From Deltaproteobacteria bacterium (lineage in GTDB: Bacteria; Desulfobacterota; GWC2-55-46): a stretch of DNA of 44,109 nt. The DNA lies in contig JACREU010000079.1 in NCBI GenBank assembly GCA_016212705.1, positions 1 through 44,109 of the forward strand. The letters are read 5' to 3'. The translations under genes and the position numbers were made by a program. Numbering within the stretch: position 1 is the first letter of the stretch; the number at the start of each line of letters is the position of its first letter. The notes under the pieces are model-generated. The model searched no databases, was not told the DNA's origin, and saw only the letters and a program-made list of their open reading frames with translations. This document shows positions 32,205 to 39,109 of the stretch, in pieces.

Positions 32205-32789
32205 ATGAAGAACCTTACGCTCATCCCGGTCCTGCTGATACTCGTCCTGTCTTACGGTTGCGGCTCTGTCCTTACAAAGGAAGTGGTCAAGGACATAGAC
32301 CGGAACATCTCGATTGAAAGCGTCCAGGCAACGCCCGACCGCTACATAGGCCAGAAGGTCGTCTGGGGCGGCATAATACTCGCCACCAATAACCTGGAGG
32401 CGGCGACCGAGGTCGAGGTCCTTGAATCGCCCCTCTCCTTTGACGACAGGCCCGAGCACGGGACTTCCAGAGGCAGGTTCATAATAGAGGCCAAAAAGTA
32501 CCTTGACGCCAACGTCTTCAAGGAAGAAAAAAGAGTAACAGTAGCCGGCGTCGTGAGCAGGGTGGAGACGAGGAAGATCGGGCAGATGGACTACCCGTTC
32601 CCAATCATAACCCCCATCGAGATGAAGATATTCGCCAAGATGGAGCCACCGGACTTCGCCCAGCCGTATTACCCGTATTACGGGCCATACAGCCCTTACT
32701 ACCCGTTCAACCCGTACGGGCCAAGCTACCCCTACGGACCATACCCGAACAGATACCCGTACCCGTATCCATACTACCCGTATCCTTGA
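32205..32789 (+). CDS. Slp-family outer-membrane lipoprotein with Tyr/Pro-rich tail
   Basis: This 194-residue lipoprotein has a type II signal peptide with lipobox LSYGC; Cys19 would be acylated. Residues 25-145 form the Slp domain (QATPDRYIGQKVVWGGIILA and VLESPLSFDDRP, then RVTVAGVVSRVETRKIGQMD). E. coli Slp is a starvation-induced outer-membrane lipoprotein of unclear function. The last 48 or so residues are almost entirely Tyr, Pro, Gly, Ser and Asn (for example YYPYYGPYSPYYPFNPYG), a low-complexity tail not seen in E. coli Slp, possibly surface or cell-wall interacting. The residue after Cys19 is Gly, so the Lol system should send it to the outer membrane. An intrinsic terminator follows. 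Confidence 0.88.
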   Translation: MKNLTLIPVLLILVLSYGCGSVLTKEVVKDIDRNISIESVQATPDRYIGQKVVWGGIILATNNLEAATEVEVLESPLSFDDRPEHGTSRGRFIIEAKKYLDANVFKEEKRVTVAGVVSRVETRKIGQMDYPFPIITPIEMKIFAKMEPPDFAQPYYPYYGPYSPYYPFNPYGPSYPYGPYPNRYPYPYPYYPYP

Positions 32790-32810
32790 TGCGTTTCTTA
32801 TGCTTGACCG

Positions 32811-32838
32811 AGGCGGGCCGAAAGGCCCGCCTTTTTTT
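32811..32838 (+). terminator. Intrinsic terminator after the Slp-like gene
   Basis: A perfect 9-bp stem, AGGCGGGCC with GGCCCGCCT, closes a GAAA tetraloop (32811-32832) and runs into seven T residues. It lies 21 bases after the stop codon. Confidence 0.95.
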
Positions 32839-32841
32839 ATA

Positions 32842-32996
32842 GCGCCCCCTCTCCCGCAAGGGGAGTGGGGGAAATACCCGCGGGACTGGAAAATCCGGCC
32901 TATCGGATTTCAGGACGCTGGATCCCCGCTTTAAGCATGCGGGGATGACAATTTGTTTTTGTCTGTCATTCCCGAGGTTTTAATCGGGAATCCAGT
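32842..32996. repeat. Cluster of dispersed palindromic repeats
   Basis: Three repeat units lie in the gap between the Slp-like gene and the 45-codon gene. CCCCTCTCCCGCAAGGGGAG (32844-32863) belongs to the family at 23098 and 25208. ATCCCCGC...GCGGGGAT (32922-32946) is a hairpin. TGTCATTCCCGAGG...ATCGGGAATCCAG (about 32963-32993) is a hairpin of the common proteobacterial ATTCCCG/CGGGAAT type. A further copy of the last type is at 38292-38317. They have no coding content. Confidence 0.75.
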
Positions 32997-33035
32997 TAAA
33001 ATGGAAAGAGCAGACATAATCTCCCCTACCCCCTC

Positions 33036-33173
33036 TTACTTCGGGCCGCAACCGTCCTTGACGCCCCTTAAATACAACAGGTACTCGTCATAGTAGTCGT
33101 CCATGAACTCGAACATCTGCTTGCCGTCCGTCTCTATGCCCTTCTTGATCTTCAGGAATTCAAGGAAAGTCAT
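33036..33173 (-). CDS. Unlisted small protein of 45 residues, coupled to queC
   Basis: A complete reading frame starts at ATG 33173 and ends with TAA at 33036-33038. It reads MTFLEFLKIKKGIETDGKQM then FEFMDDYYDEYLLYLRGVKD, ending GCGPK. GGAGG sits four bases upstream, immediately after the queC stop codon (33184), so it looks like the last gene of the hpt/kinase/queC operon. It has one Cys near the end and an acidic, aromatic stretch (FEFMDDYYDEYLLYL). GC content and codon choice match the surrounding core genes, and the frame stops just before repeat-rich sequence. I know no family for it. Alternatives are a chance frame, but the Shine-Dalgarno spacing and location make it credible. Confidence 0.7.
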   Translation of the reverse strand: MTFLEFLKIKKGIETDGKQMFEFMDDYYDEYLLYLRGVKDGCGPK

Positions 33174-33183
33174 CGCGCCTCCG

Positions 33184-33885
33184 TTAATGCTCAGAAATCA
33201 CCAGGTTATGCGTCCGTTGCTTTACCCTGTATGGTATGGGGTCTATCGCGCCCGCCTCTGTAAAGCCCCGGAGCCTTAAAAGGCACGAGTCGCACTCGCC
33301 GCAGGCGAGTCTCTCGTCCCTGTAACACGACCATGTGAGGGAAAGAGGCGCTTTAAGCCCTATCCCTTTCTTTACTATATCCCCCTTCCTCATGTGGATG
33401 AGGGGGGTCTCTATTTTTATGTCCGCCCCAGGCCTTTTTCCGAGGTTCGCCGCCTTCTCAAAGGCATTAAAAAACGCCTCTCTGCAGTCCGGATACCCGG
33501 AGCTGTCCTCCTCGACCGCGCCTATATAGATGTTTTTAGCGGATATGACCTCTGCCCATGAGACAGCGATGGACAAAAAATTCGCGTTCCTGAACGGGAC
33601 ATAGGTCAGCGGGACATCCTGCCTTCCGAGGTCGCCATCAGGCACATCGATTGAGGTATCCGTCAGCGCCGAGCCGCCTATCTTTTTAAGGTAGGTTATG
33701 TCTACGACGAGCCTTTCCCTGATGCAAAAGTAATCCGCGACCGCGTTAAAGGACTTAAGCTCCCTGGCTTCGGTCCTCTGGCCGTAATTTATGTGGAGAA
33801 AGGCGGCGGTCCCAACGGAAGCCGCTATGGCGGCGGTAACGGCGCTGTCCATGCCGCCGCTTACAAGTACGATGGAATCTGCCAT
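33184..33885 (-). CDS. queC: 7-cyano-7-deazaguanine synthase QueC
   Basis: QueC makes preQ0 from 7-carboxy-7-deazaguanine using ATP and ammonia in queuosine biosynthesis. The 233 residues start at ATG 33885 (MADSIVLVSGGMDSAVTAAI), where SGGMDS (9-14) is the PP-loop of the adenylating family. PLTYVPFRNANFLSIAVSWA is the substrate region. The C-terminal zinc ligands are in WSCYRDERLACGECDSCLLR. The longer frame to 33960 is not needed because family members begin just before the PP-loop. No other que genes are nearby. It follows the kinase-fusion gene by about 30 bases in the hpt operon and is followed by a 45-codon gene. Confidence 0.95.
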   Translation of the reverse strand: MADSIVLVSGGMDSAVTAAIAASVGTAAFLHINYGQRTEARELKSFNAVADYFCIRERLVVDITYLKKIGGSALTDTSIDVPDGDLGRQDVPLTYVPFRNANFLSIAVSWAEVISAKNIYIGAVEEDSSGYPDCREAFFNAFEKAANLGKRPGADIKIETPLIHMRKGDIVKKGIGLKAPLSLTWSCYRDERLACGECDSCLLRLRGFTEAGAIDPIPYRVKQRTHNLVISEH

Positions 33886-33916
33886 TAAATTATTAAAACA
33901 TATCCCCCCGGAACCC

Positions 33917-35473
33917 TCAACCAAAAACTTCCTCGAACAAGCGCGGGAGGGACTCCTCAAAAGGCCTCTCGGAGTTGACCATTATATCAATACGCACCGC
34001 CTCGCAGGCCTCCTTCTGCTTGAGATACACCTCCCAACCCGCGTCAGATACGGGTATGCCTTTGACGGCGCATTCGGCGTCCCTTTTAAGGAGCCGTCCC
34101 TTTACCACATCATCCTTGGCCGCACATTCGATAATATACGCTCGCGCGCCCGCCTTTAGCGCGGCCATCCGCGCCGCATCCACGTGCCGGGCCTTTGAAA
34201 ACGTCGCGTCGAGTATGACTGAGCGGCCTTCCTCAAGGAGAGAGGCCGCCCTCGCTATCATCTCTTTGTAAGTCCTCTCCGTGAACTCGGTTGAGTATAT
34301 CCCCCCTCCGAATCGGGACGGGGCCTTTTCCGTTGTTTTGAGCCCCGCAAGCTCTTTTCTGATGTTATCTGTCGAAAGGATTACAAGGTTCGTCACATCC
34401 GCTATCTCGCGAGCCAGCGTCGATTTGCCTGCGCCTGAGAGCCCCCTGAGTATCACGACCGTTGGCCTCCACTCCGAGGCATAGAGCCCTGCGAGATGAA
34501 AATGGTAGCGCGCCGAGAGAGCGGATGAGAGCCTCTCGTCTTTTGGCACCTCTTGCTCCGTTGACTTGAACCCCTCGACCTTGCCGCGTACGCAGGCGCG
34601 GTAGCATTTGTAAAAATCGAGGAGGCGTCTGCCTTCGGCGTCTTCTGTCGCCCTGAAGTACTCGTCATCGAAGGCCCGGGATAAGTCCCTCCTGTTCAGG
34701 TAATCGAGGTCCATCGATAGAAAGGCCGCGTCCGCCACAATATCGGCGTACCTGAACCGCTCGTTGAACTCTATGCAGTCGATGATGTTTATGCCGTCGG
34801 CGATCGATATGTGATCGGTGTGTATGTCTCCGTGGCAGTCCCTGACGAACCCATTGCCGGCCCGCGCCCTTAAAAGGCCGCCGTTCGCTTCAATAAACCC
34901 CTCTGTCCAGGATTTGAGCCTCTCGTGGAGCGCGCCTGTTATTATCCTCCCGACGAACGGGCCCGTCTGGGTGAAGTTCTCGGAAGCGTTCTTTGAGACG
35001 AACTCCGGGAGGCCGAACGAGGCGATATGTCCGGTAGTTTCCGCGCCCGCGTGAAACGTTGCGACCCTTTGCGCGACCCTTCTTATGACCTCTTCCAGGA
35101 CCTCCCCTTTTTCAAGCGCGCGCTTCAGCATGGACCCTTCCGGGAGCCTCTTCATCTTTACCGCGTACTCGATCGCCTCGCCAACGCCCTCGATTTTTAT
35201 CTCCCCTTTGACAGAGACGATCTTCACGACCTTGAGGTAGACGCCAGGGGCGAGACGGGAGTTGAGCCGCACCTCCTCTTCGGAGAAGCAGCGCCTCTTC
35301 TCAAGCGTCGTAAAGTCCAGAAAGCCGAAGTCCACGGGCTTCTTTATCTTGTAAACGAATTTATCGGTAAATATCAGGTAAGAGACGTGGGTTTGAACGA
35401 GCGTGATTGTGCCGGAGGCTTCTGGAAATGCCGTTGGGAGGAGTAGAGCGTCGATTATCGGCGGGAGAAACAC
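33917..35473 (-). CDS. Fusion of phosphotransferase-like and AAA P-loop kinase domains
   Basis: This 518-residue protein has two enzyme-like halves. The N-terminal half (about 1-335) is an aminoglycoside phosphotransferase-like (COG2187) domain with KFVYKIKKPVDFGFLDF near the ATP site and a kinase-type loop VRDCHGDIHTDHISI followed by IIDCIEFN. The C-terminal half begins with Walker A RGLSGAGKSTLA and continues as a COG0645-type P-loop kinase (TDNIRKELAG, SVILDATFSKARHVDAARMA). The start is GTG at 35473 with GGGGG upstream. The same two-domain fusion is known in many Proteobacteria, but its substrate is not established. It starts 13 bases after hpt, so both are in one operon. Confidence 0.88.
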   Translation of the reverse strand: MFLPPIIDALLLPTAFPEASGTITLVQTHVSYLIFTDKFVYKIKKPVDFGFLDFTTLEKRRCFSEEEVRLNSRLAPGVYLKVVKIVSVKGEIKIEGVGEAIEYAVKMKRLPEGSMLKRALEKGEVLEEVIRRVAQRVATFHAGAETTGHIASFGLPEFVSKNASENFTQTGPFVGRIITGALHERLKSWTEGFIEANGGLLRARAGNGFVRDCHGDIHTDHISIADGINIIDCIEFNERFRYADIVADAAFLSMDLDYLNRRDLSRAFDDEYFRATEDAEGRRLLDFYKCYRACVRGKVEGFKSTEQEVPKDERLSSALSARYHFHLAGLYASEWRPTVVILRGLSGAGKSTLAREIADVTNLVILSTDNIRKELAGLKTTEKAPSRFGGGIYSTEFTERTYKEMIARAASLLEEGRSVILDATFSKARHVDAARMAALKAGARAYIIECAAKDDVVKGRLLKRDAECAVKGIPVSDAGWEVYLKQKEACEAVRIDIMVNSERPFEESLPRLFEEVFG

Positions 35474-35486
35474 TCTGCCCCCATGA

Positions 35487-36002
35487 TTATTCCACGATAT
35501 GGATGCCGGGAAGGTTCCTGTGGAGACCCATGTGGTCCATGCCGTAGCCGACGATGAACCCGGGCCCGATTCCGCGCCCCGCGTAGTCGATATTGAGCCC
35601 CGAATGAGAGTCCCGGACGAGTAGCGCGCAAAACTTTATCGAGGCTGGCCCTTTTGACGAGAGGTAATCGAAGACCGCGCGTGCAGTCGTCCCCCTGTCG
35701 ATTATCCCCTCGACTATTATTATATCCCGCCCCGACACGTCCGTCCCTATCTCTCCGGTTATGAGGACTTCAGTTGACGGGCTCTCCCTCTTGCCGTAAG
35801 AAGTTGCCTGGATAAAGTCTATCTCGACGTCGGTCTTGATTTCGCGCGCGAGGTCGGAAAGGAAGACGAACGCGCCTTTCAAGACGCCTACGAGCAAAGG
35901 GGTCTTTCCGGCGTAGTCCTCGTCTATCTTTTTGGCGAGGGAATCAACCGTCTCCCTTATATCAGAGGGAGACAGAAGGGGTTTGAATTGTCCAGACGGC
36001 AT
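35487..36002 (-). CDS. hpt: Hypoxanthine phosphoribosyltransferase-like protein
   Basis: Predicted to convert hypoxanthine (and guanine) with PRPP to IMP/GMP. From ATG at 36002 it has 171 residues, normal for bacterial Hpt. Landmarks are VGVLKGAFVFLSDLAR, DFIQATSYGKRES and the purine-binding tail VGYGMDHMGLHRNLPGI. The PRPP loop reads VEGIIDRGTTARAV (97-110), whereas the family has VEDIIDTGLT. The second acidic residue of the ED pair is Gly99, and Thr is Arg103, while catalytic Asp102 is retained. This is a notable change in the ribose-binding site and may reduce or alter activity. AAAGGA seven bases upstream supports the ATG; the frame from TTG 36026 would begin within the palindrome. Confidence 0.88.
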   Translation of the reverse strand: MPSGQFKPLLSPSDIRETVDSLAKKIDEDYAGKTPLLVGVLKGAFVFLSDLAREIKTDVEIDFIQATSYGKRESPSTEVLITGEIGTDVSGRDIIIVEGIIDRGTTARAVFDYLSSKGPASIKFCALLVRDSHSGLNIDYAGRGIGPGFIVGYGMDHMGLHRNLPGIHIVE

Positions 36003-36009
36003 AGTGGAG

Positions 36010-36030
36010 TCCTTTGGATTACCCAAAGGA
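36010..36030. promoter_or_regulatory. Palindrome over the hpt -10 and ribosome-binding site
   Basis: Perfect 8-bp arms, TCCTTTGG (36010-36017) and CCAAAGGA (36023-36030), flank a 5-base spacer. One arm overlaps the -10 of the hpt promoter and the other contains the AAAGGA Shine-Dalgarno sequence. It may be a repressor operator, or an RNA hairpin if transcription starts upstream. Confidence 0.55.
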
Positions 36031-36055
36031 TATAATCAGCGCCCCTGGCTGTCAA
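36027..36055 (-). promoter_or_regulatory. Sigma70 promoter of the hpt operon
   Basis: On the minus strand, perfect TTGACA (36050-36055), a 17-base spacer and TATCCT (36027-36032) lie 24 bases before the hpt ATG. The transcript would have a leader of roughly 20 bases. Confidence 0.7.
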
Positions 36056-36215
36056 GTGGGATTCGACGATTAAAACGCTAAACCTCCGGGCCTGTCCGTC
36101 CGAAATAATTGTCTAAGGGCCAATATCTATATTATCTTGAATTGCCGCCGCGCATATGCTAAATATCTCTTGTTGATAAGTGTCTCTTTCAGCGTCCCCA
36201 ACCAATACGGAACAG

Positions 36216-37511
36216 ATGATAATCCAGTGCGATAAGTGCTCTACGAAGTTCCGGCTCGATGATTCGAGGATCACGGCCAATGGCGTCAGGGTGCGTTGCA
36301 CCAAATGCCAGAACGTCTTTGTAGTCACCCCGCCGCCTCAGGCCGAAGAGGTCCAGGTCGAGGAGGTCTTCGGGGCCAAAGAGGGCGCGAAGGCCCCAGA
36401 GCCATCTTTTACAGGCGCGCCGAATATTCCAAGGCCCGAGTCAAGGCCCGACCTCAACCTGAAATTCGATTTTGAGAGGCCCCCTGACGAGGAGGACCTT
36501 GCCTCAAGCAGACGCCCCTCCGAAGCGTCCGATGAGGACGAGAGGGACCCGTTCGAGTTCAAGTTCTCCTCCAGCGAGACCGCCGAAAAAGAAACGCCTG
36601 AGGACCTTGCCGAGGGCAATGACGAAGGCTTCCGGTTCAAGCCGGAGGAGTCCGGCAAGGCCGCGCTCGACTTCGACTTCAACTTCGACGACGCGGGCAA
36701 GACAGCCGATGAGACAGCCCCTGGCGAAGAGCGCGCCCCTTCCGACGACTGGGGCTTAGGCTCCGGATCGGGGACCGAAGGCGAAAAAGATGAACGCGAT
36801 GACGCCCTTCAGGTAAAGGCCTCGCCCATCTCCGCCGCCGCTTATGCCAGGGACTCTATGGCATCAGCGCCGAAGGCCGAACCCTTGGCTGAAAAGGACG
36901 ACTACGGCGCCGGGGTGGAAAAAGAATTTTCCGACGTACTGACAAAGTCGATTGAAGAGGACGCCGACCTCGGCCTCGAAGAGGGCGAAGACGATGCCAA
37001 CCTGAAGGCCGCTGTGACCGCAACCAAATCCAAGCCCGGGAAAAAGGCTATCCTCATAGCCGTCCTCGTCTTCATCATAGGCGCGGTTTTCGTCTATTCA
37101 ACCGGCGTAATCGATTCCATCACCAAATCCATCCTCTCCGGCTCCGAGACCACGGCAAAGGTCGTTGAGATAGAGACGATAAACGGCTACTTCGCCGAGA
37201 ACGTCCTCTTCGGCAAGGTCTTCGTGGTAGAGGCGAAGATAAGGAACATATCCGACTCCCCCCAGGAGATAAAGTCGGTTACGGGCATACTCTACGACTC
37301 CAAAGGCGAGAAGCTCACGTCCAAATCGGTATCCCCCGGAAGGGTCGTCTCGCAGGACGATCTTAGGAACCTTTCGAAGGAAGACCTGCAAAAGCAGTTC
37401 AAGGACGCAACCGGCGGGACGATACCGTCCAAGGCCGAGGTCCCGGTCATGGTCCTCTTTACAGATGCCCCGGCAGAGACCGTCGAGTACGGCCTCGACA
37501 TAGTCCGCTAA
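36216..37511 (+). CDS. Zinc-ribbon (MJ0042-type) and DUF3426 membrane protein
   Basis: This 431-residue protein has a zinc-ribbon N-terminus with Cys5, Cys8, Cys28 and Cys31 (MIIQCDKCSTKFRLDDSRIT and VRCTKCQNVFVV). A very acidic, low-complexity cytoplasmic region (about 40-270, rich in Glu, Asp, Pro, Ala and Ser) precedes a single membrane helix near 275-297 (AILIAVLVFIIGAVFVYSTG). The C-terminal DUF3426/FxLYD-like domain (about 305-431) would face the periplasm (VFVVEAKIRNISDSPQEIKS). Such proteins are common in this lineage; their role is unknown. I use ATG at 36216, at the family N-terminus; a GTG frame from 36180 is the alternative. The next gene follows after 27 bases in the same direction. 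Confidence 0.88.
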   Translation: MIIQCDKCSTKFRLDDSRITANGVRVRCTKCQNVFVVTPPPQAEEVQVEEVFGAKEGAKAPEPSFTGAPNIPRPESRPDLNLKFDFERPPDEEDLASSRRPSEASDEDERDPFEFKFSSSETAEKETPEDLAEGNDEGFRFKPEESGKAALDFDFNFDDAGKTADETAPGEERAPSDDWGLGSGSGTEGEKDERDDALQVKASPISAAAYARDSMASAPKAEPLAEKDDYGAGVEKEFSDVLTKSIEEDADLGLEEGEDDANLKAAVTATKSKPGKKAILIAVLVFIIGAVFVYSTGVIDSITKSILSGSETTAKVVEIETINGYFAENVLFGKVFVVEAKIRNISDSPQEIKSVTGILYDSKGEKLTSKSVSPGRVVSQDDLRNLSKEDLQKQFKDATGGTIPSKAEVPVMVLFTDAPAETVEYGLDIVR

Positions 37512-37538
37512 GTCCCCGACCCATCCAACTTCTCAAAA

Positions 37539-38279
37539 ATGACAAACCTCGAAGAGTTCGTTCATACGCTCTTGAGCGACTTATCCGCCCTTCCGGAGGA
37601 GAAGATGAGGCTTGACCTCCTCTGCAGGAGGCTCTCTCACCTCTCCCCGGAAAACTCGGCAAGGGCCATCGACCTCATATACAGGATGGGGCCTCCAGCC
37701 GTGCACGCTAAAAAGGCCGCCTCCCTTCTCGTAGACCCCGAGGGGCTCAAAACCGCGCTCGGCCCCGAAAGATACAGGCTCATATACCTCGCCTCCCTGG
37801 AACTCGGCCTCAAAAAGGTCTCCAGGCTCTTTACCGATCTCCCGCCCCTCAAAAAAGGGCTCTCAGGATACGAGACCGAGGAGGAGGCGCCGATGGAGCA
37901 CCTGAGTCTCGGCGAGAGACGCGCCCTCTCAAAAAAACAGGCAAAGGATGTCATAGACCGCCTGCTTTCAGACCCGGACCCGATGGTCATCGGAAACATC
38001 CTCAACAACCCGAGGACGACTGAAAAGGAGGTCCTGAAGGTCGCGTCGAAAAGGCCCAACTCCCCGGCGATATTGAAGCTCGTCGTTGCCCACGGGAAGT
38101 GGTCGAAGAGGTATGGCGTGAAAAAGGCGGTCGCCCTGAACCCGTACACCCCGCCGAGGATAACGGTCGCGCTCCTCGAATCCCTCATGACGCAGGACCT
38201 CCGGGCAATCGCGGAGGACAAGACTATCCATCAGCAGGCCAGGGAAGCGGCAAAGGATATTGTGAAGGAGAGGGCGTAG
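37539..38279 (+). CDS. Uncharacterised helical-repeat protein
   Basis: This 246-residue soluble, all-helical protein has no recognised catalytic motif. Segments such as SARAIDLIYRMGPPAVHAKK, DVIDRLLSDPDPMVIGNILN and NPYTPPRITVALLESLMTQD look like HEAT/leucine-rich-variant repeats. The repeated NNPRTTEKEVLKVA and NPYTPPRITVAL stretches resemble DUF2336- or LRV-like repeats found in deltaproteobacterial proteins. No signal peptide, membrane segment or cysteine motif is seen. It follows the zinc-ribbon/DUF3426 gene by 27 bases and is probably co-transcribed. It could be a scaffold for protein-protein contacts in the same pathway, but no function can be assigned. Confidence 0.8.
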   Translation: MTNLEEFVHTLLSDLSALPEEKMRLDLLCRRLSHLSPENSARAIDLIYRMGPPAVHAKKAASLLVDPEGLKTALGPERYRLIYLASLELGLKKVSRLFTDLPPLKKGLSGYETEEEAPMEHLSLGERRALSKKQAKDVIDRLLSDPDPMVIGNILNNPRTTEKEVLKVASKRPNSPAILKLVVAHGKWSKRYGVKKAVALNPYTPPRITVALLESLMTQDLRAIAEDKTIHQQAREAAKDIVKERA

Positions 38280-38718
38280 GCTGAGTATCGTAATTCCCGC
38301 GTGCCTCAAGCGGGAATCCAGCGTCTTAATAACGGGCGGCTACAGTATTTTGGGGCGCAGGCGGTCGTACTAATTACGGGTTGAAGGTTGCAAACCTGAA
38401 CCCGCCTTAAATTAAGAACCCTTCAGTGAAGACTCAACATTGCCCCGGGCAAAGGCCTTTTTGCGCGTCCAGAGCTTTTGCGGCATGGGTTCGCTTGCTT
38501 TCTTCCTCCCCCTCCTCGTTCGCTCGGCCCCTGCGCGCTCATTTCCCTATCGTTTGTGCGCCGAGCGCAAGCGTCTATCCTCCCCGGCTCGCTCGCCCCA
38601 TCCTCCCTTATGCTACGCTCACCATGCCGCGGAATCTTTTCAGAAACAAAGGCAACGTGAGACCTTCCCTCCCCCAAATCCGATAGGGGCGAGGGCGACA
38701 GCTAACCCCACAAAATAA
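38280..38718. other. Intergenic stretch with repeat remnants, no convincing gene
   Basis: This gap holds an ATTCCCGC/GCGGGAAT hairpin (38292-38317). A C-rich region (about 38430-38690) follows, with GCGCCGAGCGCAAGCG at about 38557-38572. The same 16 bases recur inside the repeat at 42641-42815. Several short open frames cross it in both directions, but they lack ribosome-binding sites and normal composition. I read it as degenerate repeat DNA. Confidence 0.6.
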
Positions 38719-38741
38719 AAAACCCGCCAAAGGCGGGTTTT
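38719..38741 (-). terminator. Intrinsic terminator of tatA
   Basis: A perfect 10-bp stem, AAAACCCGCC with GGCGGGTTTT, closes an AAA loop. On the minus strand it is followed by TTATTTTG, completing a T-rich tract after the tatA stop at 38767. Confidence 0.88.
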
Positions 38742-38766
38742 GATATTATAAGGTTAGGTGAAGGCT

Positions 38767-38973
38767 TCAGGCGTTCTTGGTCTTTTCGTTCCTTTTAGCG
38801 TCGAGCCTTTCCTTTTCAGAGGTTACGTCTATCTCTGCGTCGCTTGAGGCCTTCTTGAAGTTCTTTATCGCCTTACCCATGCCGGAGCCGATATCCGGGA
38901 GCTTGCCGACACCGAAGACGATGAGGACTATGACGAGTATTACGATGAGCTCGGTCGTTCCTAATCCGAACAT
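38767..38973 (-). CDS. tatA: Twin-arginine translocase subunit TatA/TatE
   Basis: This is the 68-residue pore-forming subunit of the Tat export system for folded proteins. A single N-terminal membrane helix ([20 protein letters not shown]) is followed by the hinge LPDIGSG, then an amphipathic helix ([13 protein letters not shown]) and a charged tail. The FG-KLP hinge and the phenylalanine before it are family features. GGAGA lies seven bases before ATG 38973. The gene is isolated here; tatB and tatC are not in this window. Single tatA genes apart from tatBC are frequent in this lineage. Confidence 0.95.
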   Translation of the reverse strand: MFGLGTTELIVILVIVLIVFGVGKLPDIGSGMGKAIKNFKKASSDAEIDVTSEKERLDAKRNEKTKNA

Positions 38974-39109
38974 TGTTTCTCTCCGGGTTTAAATGTAAAA
39001 TAAGGAAGGGTACGGAACCTCAGGGGCGCGGCTTAATATACCCACCGGCCCCAAAACACAGGCCCTTGACCCTTGTACAATGTATCAATCTTGACAGAAT
39101 CGGGGTTGC

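Noticed and set aside
32842-33000. CRISPR array
   Set aside because: The repeats are unlike each other, irregularly spaced and self-complementary; they are dispersed palindromes.
38423-38718. Several 60-92 residue open frames in both directions
   Set aside because: They lie in C-rich repeat-like DNA, have no ribosome-binding sites, and overlap each other in several frames.
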